A DNA stretch of 64,000 bases from Methylopila sp. M107 (GTDB lineage: Bacteria > Pseudomonadota > Alphaproteobacteria > Rhizobiales > Methylopilaceae), in the NCBI RefSeq assembly GCF_000384475.1, contig NZ_ARWB01000001.1, positions 4,144,123-4,208,122 of the forward strand, written 5' to 3'. Under the pieces are notes generated by a model. It was not told the DNA's origin. It saw nothing but the letters and a program-made list of their open reading frames with translations, and made no database searches. Positions within the stretch are counted from its first letter, which is position 1; every line of letters begins with the position of its first letter. The position numbers were made by a program, and so were the translations under genes. Positions 60,860-64,000 of the stretch are shown here, piece by piece.

Positions 60860-60896
60860 CCCTTCTTGTCCCGGCTCGAGGCCGGGACAAGAAGGG
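60860..60896. repeat. Family C hairpin downstream of fadJ
   Basis: Perfect 16-bp stem CCCTTCTTGTCCCGGC (60860-60875) and complement (60881-60896), loop TCGAG. It abuts the fadJ stop (60898-60900), so it lies within or at the end of the fadJ transcript on the minus strand. No T-tract follows. Confidence 0.75.
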
Positions 60897-60897
60897 C

Positions 60898-63117
60898 TCA
60901 GGCCGCTGCGGCGGGCGCCTTTTCGCCTGCGAACCGCCCGTAGAAGGTGTCGCCAGTCTCGGCGAGGTCGAGCAGCAGCCTGTTCGGGCGGAAGCGCTCG
61001 CCGTGGAGCTCGGCGAGGGCGGATGCGAGTTCCACGAACCGTTTCGGGCCCATGCCGTCGATGTAGGAGAGCGGCCCGCCGGTGTAGGGCGCGAACCCGA
61101 AGGCCAGGATCGCGCCGACGTCGGCCTCGCGCACGTCCGTCACGACGCCCTCCTCGACGGTGCGGGCGGCCTCCAGCGCCTGGGTGACCAGCAGGCGCTT
61201 CTTCAGCTCCGCGACGTCGATCGCGTCGGGGTCGAGATGGACCGGCTGCAGGTCCTTCAGCCCCGGCCAGAGCCGCTTTTTGGCGCCTTCGGGATAATCA
61301 TAAAACCCCTTGCCGTTCTTGCGGCCGAGCCGGCCGTGGGTCTCGACCAGCGTCCTGAGCAGCTTTTCCTGCGCCGGGTTCACGGCGGCGTCGCCGAGTT
61401 GCGCCCGGGTCGCGTCGACGATCCTCAAGCCGAGGTCGAGCGCGACCTCGTCGTTGAGCGAGAGCGGGCCGACCGGCATGCCGGCCTGTTTCGCGGCGTT
61501 CTCGATCATCGCCGCCGGCACGCCCTCGGTCAGCATCAGATGGCCCTCGAGCATGTAGGCGATGACGCAGCGATTGGCGTAGAAGCCGCGACTGTCCTTG
61601 ACGAGGATCGGCGTCTTCCTGATCGCCCGGACGTAGTCGAGCGCCGTCGCGATCGCCCGGTCGCCCGTCTCTTTGCCCTGGATCACCTCGACCAGCAGCA
61701 TTTTCTCCACCGGCGAGAAGAAGTGCACGCCGACGAAGTTCTCCGGCCGCTTCGAGGTTTTGGCCAATCCCGAGATCGGCAGCGTCGAGGTGTTGGAGGC
61801 GAAGATGGCGTCGTCCGCGATGACGGCCTCGACCTTTTGGATCACCTCGGCCTTGACCTTCGGGTCCTCGAACACCGCCTCGATCACGAGCCCGCAATCC
61901 TTCAGCCGCTCGTAATCGGACGTGGCCAAGATGCGGCCGAGCAGCGCGTCGCGCTCGGCGCCGGTGGCCCGGCCCTTCGAGACCTGCCCCGAGATCAGCT
62001 TTTGCGCGAAGGCCTTGCCCGTGTCGGCGGCGTCCTGGTCCCGGTCGACCAGCACCACCTCGAGCCCCGCCTGCGCCGAGACGTAAGCGACGCCCGCCCC
62101 CATGAAGCCCGCGCCGACCACGCCGACGGTTCTGAGCTCGCTCTTCGGAACGCCCGCGGGGCGCCTTGCCCCCTTGTTCAGCTCCTGCATCGAGACGAAC
62201 AGCGTGCGGATCATGGCGGCCGCCTCGGGCGAGCGCAGCACCTTGGCGAACTGCCAGCTCTCGACGGTGAGCGCCAGATCCATCGGCAGCTGCAGCCCGT
62301 CGAACACCGCCTGCAGCATGGCGCGGATCGCGGGGTAGTTGTCTTGCGTCTCGCGGCGGTAGATCGCGTTGGCGGGCGGAAAGGTCATGAACCCGGCCTT
62401 CGACCACACCGGCCCGCCGGGGAGTTTAAAACCCTTTTCGTCCCACGGCTTTGTCGCCTTGCCGCCGGCGAGGATCCAGGCCTTGGCCTTCGACAAAATC
62501 TCGTCCTTCGGGGCGACCTCGTCGACGAGCCGCATGGCTCTCGCCTTGTCGGGGCGGATCTGCTCGCCCTTCATCAGCATCTGCAGCGCGTCGCCGGGGG
62601 GCAGCATGCGCGCGACCCGCTGGGTGCCGCCGGCGCCCGGGAACAGCCCGACCTTCACTTCCGGCAGGCCGACGCGCGTCGCCTTGTCGTTCGATGCGAT
62701 CCTGTAATGGCAGCTGAGCGCGAGCTCGAACGCGCCGCCGAGACAGACCCCGTTGATCGCCGCGACGAAGGGTTTTCCAGACGTCTCGATGCGGCGGTAG
62801 AGCTGGCTGAGTTTGCGGCTCTCCTCGAACAGCGCCTTCGCGGCCGCAGCCTCGCCGTGCTTCGCCATCTCGCTCGCGTAGAGCCGCGCGAGACCCTCCA
62901 GCATGGTGAGGTCCGCCCCGCCCGAGAACGAGCCCTCCTTGCCGGACGAGATCACCGCGCCCTTGATCTGATCGTCCGAGGCGACGCGCTCGACGATGTC
63001 CGCGAGCTCGCGGATCGCTCCTTCCGTCAGCACGTTCATCGAACGGCTGGCCATGTCCCAGACGATTCCAAGCACGCCGTCGGCGTCGAGTTCGGTGCGG
63101 AAGCTCTGGTCGGTCAT
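60898..63117 (-). CDS. fadJ: Multifunctional fatty-acid oxidation protein (enoyl-CoA hydratase / 3-hydroxyacyl-CoA dehydrogenase)
   Basis: A 739-residue beta-oxidation enzyme with two activities. The hydratase/isomerase domain (about 1-190) has GKEGSFSGGADLTMLEG, NGVCLGGAFELALSCHYRIA and LPEVKVGLFPGAGGTQR. The dehydrogenase part (about 320-700) has VGVVGAGFMGAGVAYVSAQAGLEVVLVDRD (NAD fold), NTSTLPISGLA, NFVGVHFFSPVEKMLLVEVI and KDSRGFYANRCVIAYMLEGHLMLTEG. The layout is FadJ-like. With the thiolase gene upstream it makes a fatty-acid oxidation operon whose electrons reach the chain through ETF and the ETF-QO at 46370. Confidence 0.96.
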   Translation of the reverse strand: MTDQSFRTELDADGVLGIVWDMASRSMNVLTEGAIRELADIVERVASDDQIKGAVISSGKEGSFSGGADLTMLEGLARLYASEMAKHGEAAAAKALFEESRKLSQLYRRIETSGKPFVAAINGVCLGGAFELALSCHYRIASNDKATRVGLPEVKVGLFPGAGGTQRVARMLPPGDALQMLMKGEQIRPDKARAMRLVDEVAPKDEILSKAKAWILAGGKATKPWDEKGFKLPGGPVWSKAGFMTFPPANAIYRRETQDNYPAIRAMLQAVFDGLQLPMDLALTVESWQFAKVLRSPEAAAMIRTLFVSMQELNKGARRPAGVPKSELRTVGVVGAGFMGAGVAYVSAQAGLEVVLVDRDQDAADTGKAFAQKLISGQVSKGRATGAERDALLGRILATSDYERLKDCGLVIEAVFEDPKVKAEVIQKVEAVIADDAIFASNTSTLPISGLAKTSKRPENFVGVHFFSPVEKMLLVEVIQGKETGDRAIATALDYVRAIRKTPILVKDSRGFYANRCVIAYMLEGHLMLTEGVPAAMIENAAKQAGMPVGPLSLNDEVALDLGLRIVDATRAQLGDAAVNPAQEKLLRTLVETHGRLGRKNGKGFYDYPEGAKKRLWPGLKDLQPVHLDPDAIDVAELKKRLLVTQALEAARTVEEGVVTDVREADVGAILAFGFAPYTGGPLSYIDGMGPKRFVELASALAELHGERFRPNRLLLDLAETGDTFYGRFAGEKAPAAAA

Positions 63118-63139
63118 TGATGTTGTCCTGTCCCAGCCT

Positions 63140-63346
63140 CGTCATCCCGGACGGCGCAGCCGAACCGGGATCGTGTTCAGAAAAAAAACCGCGTCATGCC
63201 CCGACTTGTCCGGGGCATCCAGTTCTCGGCCGCGCGACGCCCGACGACGGACCCTGGATCCCCCGGACGAGCCGGGGGATGACGGGGAGGGTCATGCGCC
63301 ACATTCGGGCGACGATCCCGGATCGGCTGCGCCGTCCGGGATGACG
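63140..63346. repeat. Nested palindromic repeats (family C type) between the thiolase gene and fadJ
   Basis: An outer pair, CGTCATCCCGGACGGCGCAG (63140-63173) and its complement (63313-63346), has 34-bp arms with one mismatch. Nested inside, CGTCATGCCCCGACTTGTCC (63192-63222) pairs with CTGGATCCCCCGGACGAGCC (63254-63284), about 31-bp arms with few mismatches. A run of eight A (63181-63188) lies between left arms. No gene is in the gap, and the structure lies inside the presumed operon. Confidence 0.82.
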
Positions 63347-63356
63347 CCCAAGACCC

Positions 63357-64000
63357 TCACACCCGCTCCACGATCGTCGCCGTGCCCATGCCCGCCCCGA
63401 TGCACAGCGTCACCAGCGCGGTCTCTTTGCCCGAGCGCTCCAGCTCGTCGATCGCGGTTCCGAGAATCATCGCGCCGGTCGCGCCGAGCGGGTGCCCCAT
63501 CGCGATCGCGCCGCCATTGACGTTGACCTTGTCCGATCCAAGCCCGAACGCCTGGAGATAGCGCAGCACCACGGAGGCGAAGGCCTCGTTGACCTCGAAC
63601 AGGTCGATGTCAGAGATCTCCATGCCCGAACGCGCCAGAACCTTCTTCGTGACGTCGACCGGCCCCGTCAGCATCAGCGCCGGCTCCGACCCGATATTCG
63701 CGAACGCTTTTATTCGCGCACGGGGTTTGAGCCCCGCGGCTTCGCCGGCCGCCTTCGAGCCGACCAGCACGGCCGCCGCACCGTCCACGATGCCCGAAGA
63801 ATTGCCGGCATGGTGGACGTGATTGACCTGCTCGACCTCGGGATGCGCATAGGACGCCACCGCGTCGAACCCGCCCATCTCGCCCATCTCGGCGAAGGAC
63901 GGTTTTAGGCTCCCGAGCGACTGCATGGTGGCGTCGGGCCGCATGTGCTCGTCGCGGTCGAGCAGGACGATGTCGTTGACGTCGCGCACGGGCACGACCG
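63357..64000 (-). CDS. Acetyl-CoA acyltransferase (thiolase), C-terminal part
   Basis: The last ~213 residues of a thiolase, open through the right window edge. Seen: [107 protein letters not shown] (catalytic His) and [17 protein letters not shown] (second catalytic Cys). The nucleophilic N-terminal cysteine lies outside the window. An internal GTG (63995) is not the true start, since the reading frame continues. As the partner of fadJ it should cleave 3-ketoacyl-CoA. Chain-length preference cannot be inferred. Confidence 0.95.
   Translation of the reverse strand, partial: VVPVRDVNDIVLLDRDEHMRPDATMQSLGSLKPSFAEMGEMGGFDAVASYAHPEVEQVNHVHHAGNSSGIVDGAAAVLVGSKAAGEAAGLKPRARIKAFANIGSEPALMLTGPVDVTKKVLARSGMEISDIDLFEVNEAFASVVLRYLQAFGLGSDKVNVNGGAIAMGHPLGATGAMILGTAIDELERSGKETALVTLCIGAGMGTATIVERV

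Overview
The window is high-GC (about two thirds G+C by eye), densely coding DNA from an alphaproteobacterium, most likely of the order Hyphomicrobiales (Rhizobiales). The markers are a CcrM-type GANTC methyltransferase, the nucleoid protein GapR (DUF2312) beside a DUF1244 protein, an F-type ATPase Fo operon with both b and b' subunits, the smc / DsbA-like / DUF721 / mutY neighbourhood, a DUF882 plus L,D-transpeptidase pair, and an ETF:ubiquinone oxidoreductase. I see no tRNA, rRNA, CRISPR array, prophage or classical insertion sequence. Genus cannot be fixed from the sequence alone.

Layout. 1-7.7 kb: the 3' end of cytochrome oxidase subunit III, DUF983 and SURF1 (oxidase assembly), a Phd/PIN toxin-antitoxin pair with a perfect 32-bp operator palindrome, a YbdK-type carboxylate-amine ligase, thrC, an M16 peptidase and a RimJ-like acetyltransferase. 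7.7-16 kb: a membrane PAS-GGDEF-EAL protein with degenerate active sites, pyruvate kinase overlapping a DUF1036 protein, glycerate kinase, N-formylglutamate amidohydrolase, DUF1244 and gapR. 16-26 kb: an envelope block (DUF882 peptidase-like protein, YcbB-like L,D-transpeptidase), a sigma-54 response regulator, oligoendopeptidase F, a frameshifted gene and two secreted proteins. 26-29 kb: atpI-atpB-atpE-atpG(b')-atpF on the minus strand. 29-38 kb: smc, a Tat-exported thioredoxin-fold protein, DUF721 (DciA-like), a second PIN-domain pair inserted before mutY, ccrM and rnhB. 38-44 kb: radical SAM protein, glycosyltransferase, moaB, a membrane protein of unknown function, FKBP isomerase, a 40-residue membrane peptide and two DUF3617 proteins. 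44-46.4 kb: an accessory island with a stand-alone GIY-YIG nuclease bounded by direct copies of an interspersed palindromic repeat, followed by an AT-rich DUF2971 gene. 46-64 kb: ETF-QO, aquaporin, a secreted metzincin-like protease, an inverted-architecture chemoreceptor-like protein, a CdsA/PlsC/CDP-alcohol transferase lipid cluster, LysR with an SMR pump and azoreductase, uracil-DNA glycosylase, and the FadJ/thiolase beta-oxidation pair that runs off the right edge.

At least three families of interspersed palindromic repeats occupy most gaps between genes. Family A is about 95 bp with GTCATGCCCG ends and a GTATCCACGACTT body. Family B consists of CTCTCCC/GGGAGAG hairpins, in two places joined into 134-bp composites with a TTTCCGGAAA core. 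Family C consists of TCCCGG hairpins, nested between fadJ and the thiolase gene. The most interesting accessory features are the GIY-YIG gene embedded in family A repeats, the neighbouring AT-rich DUF2971 gene, the two PIN modules, the soluble receptor whose signalling domain precedes its sensor domain, and the degenerate c-di-GMP protein.
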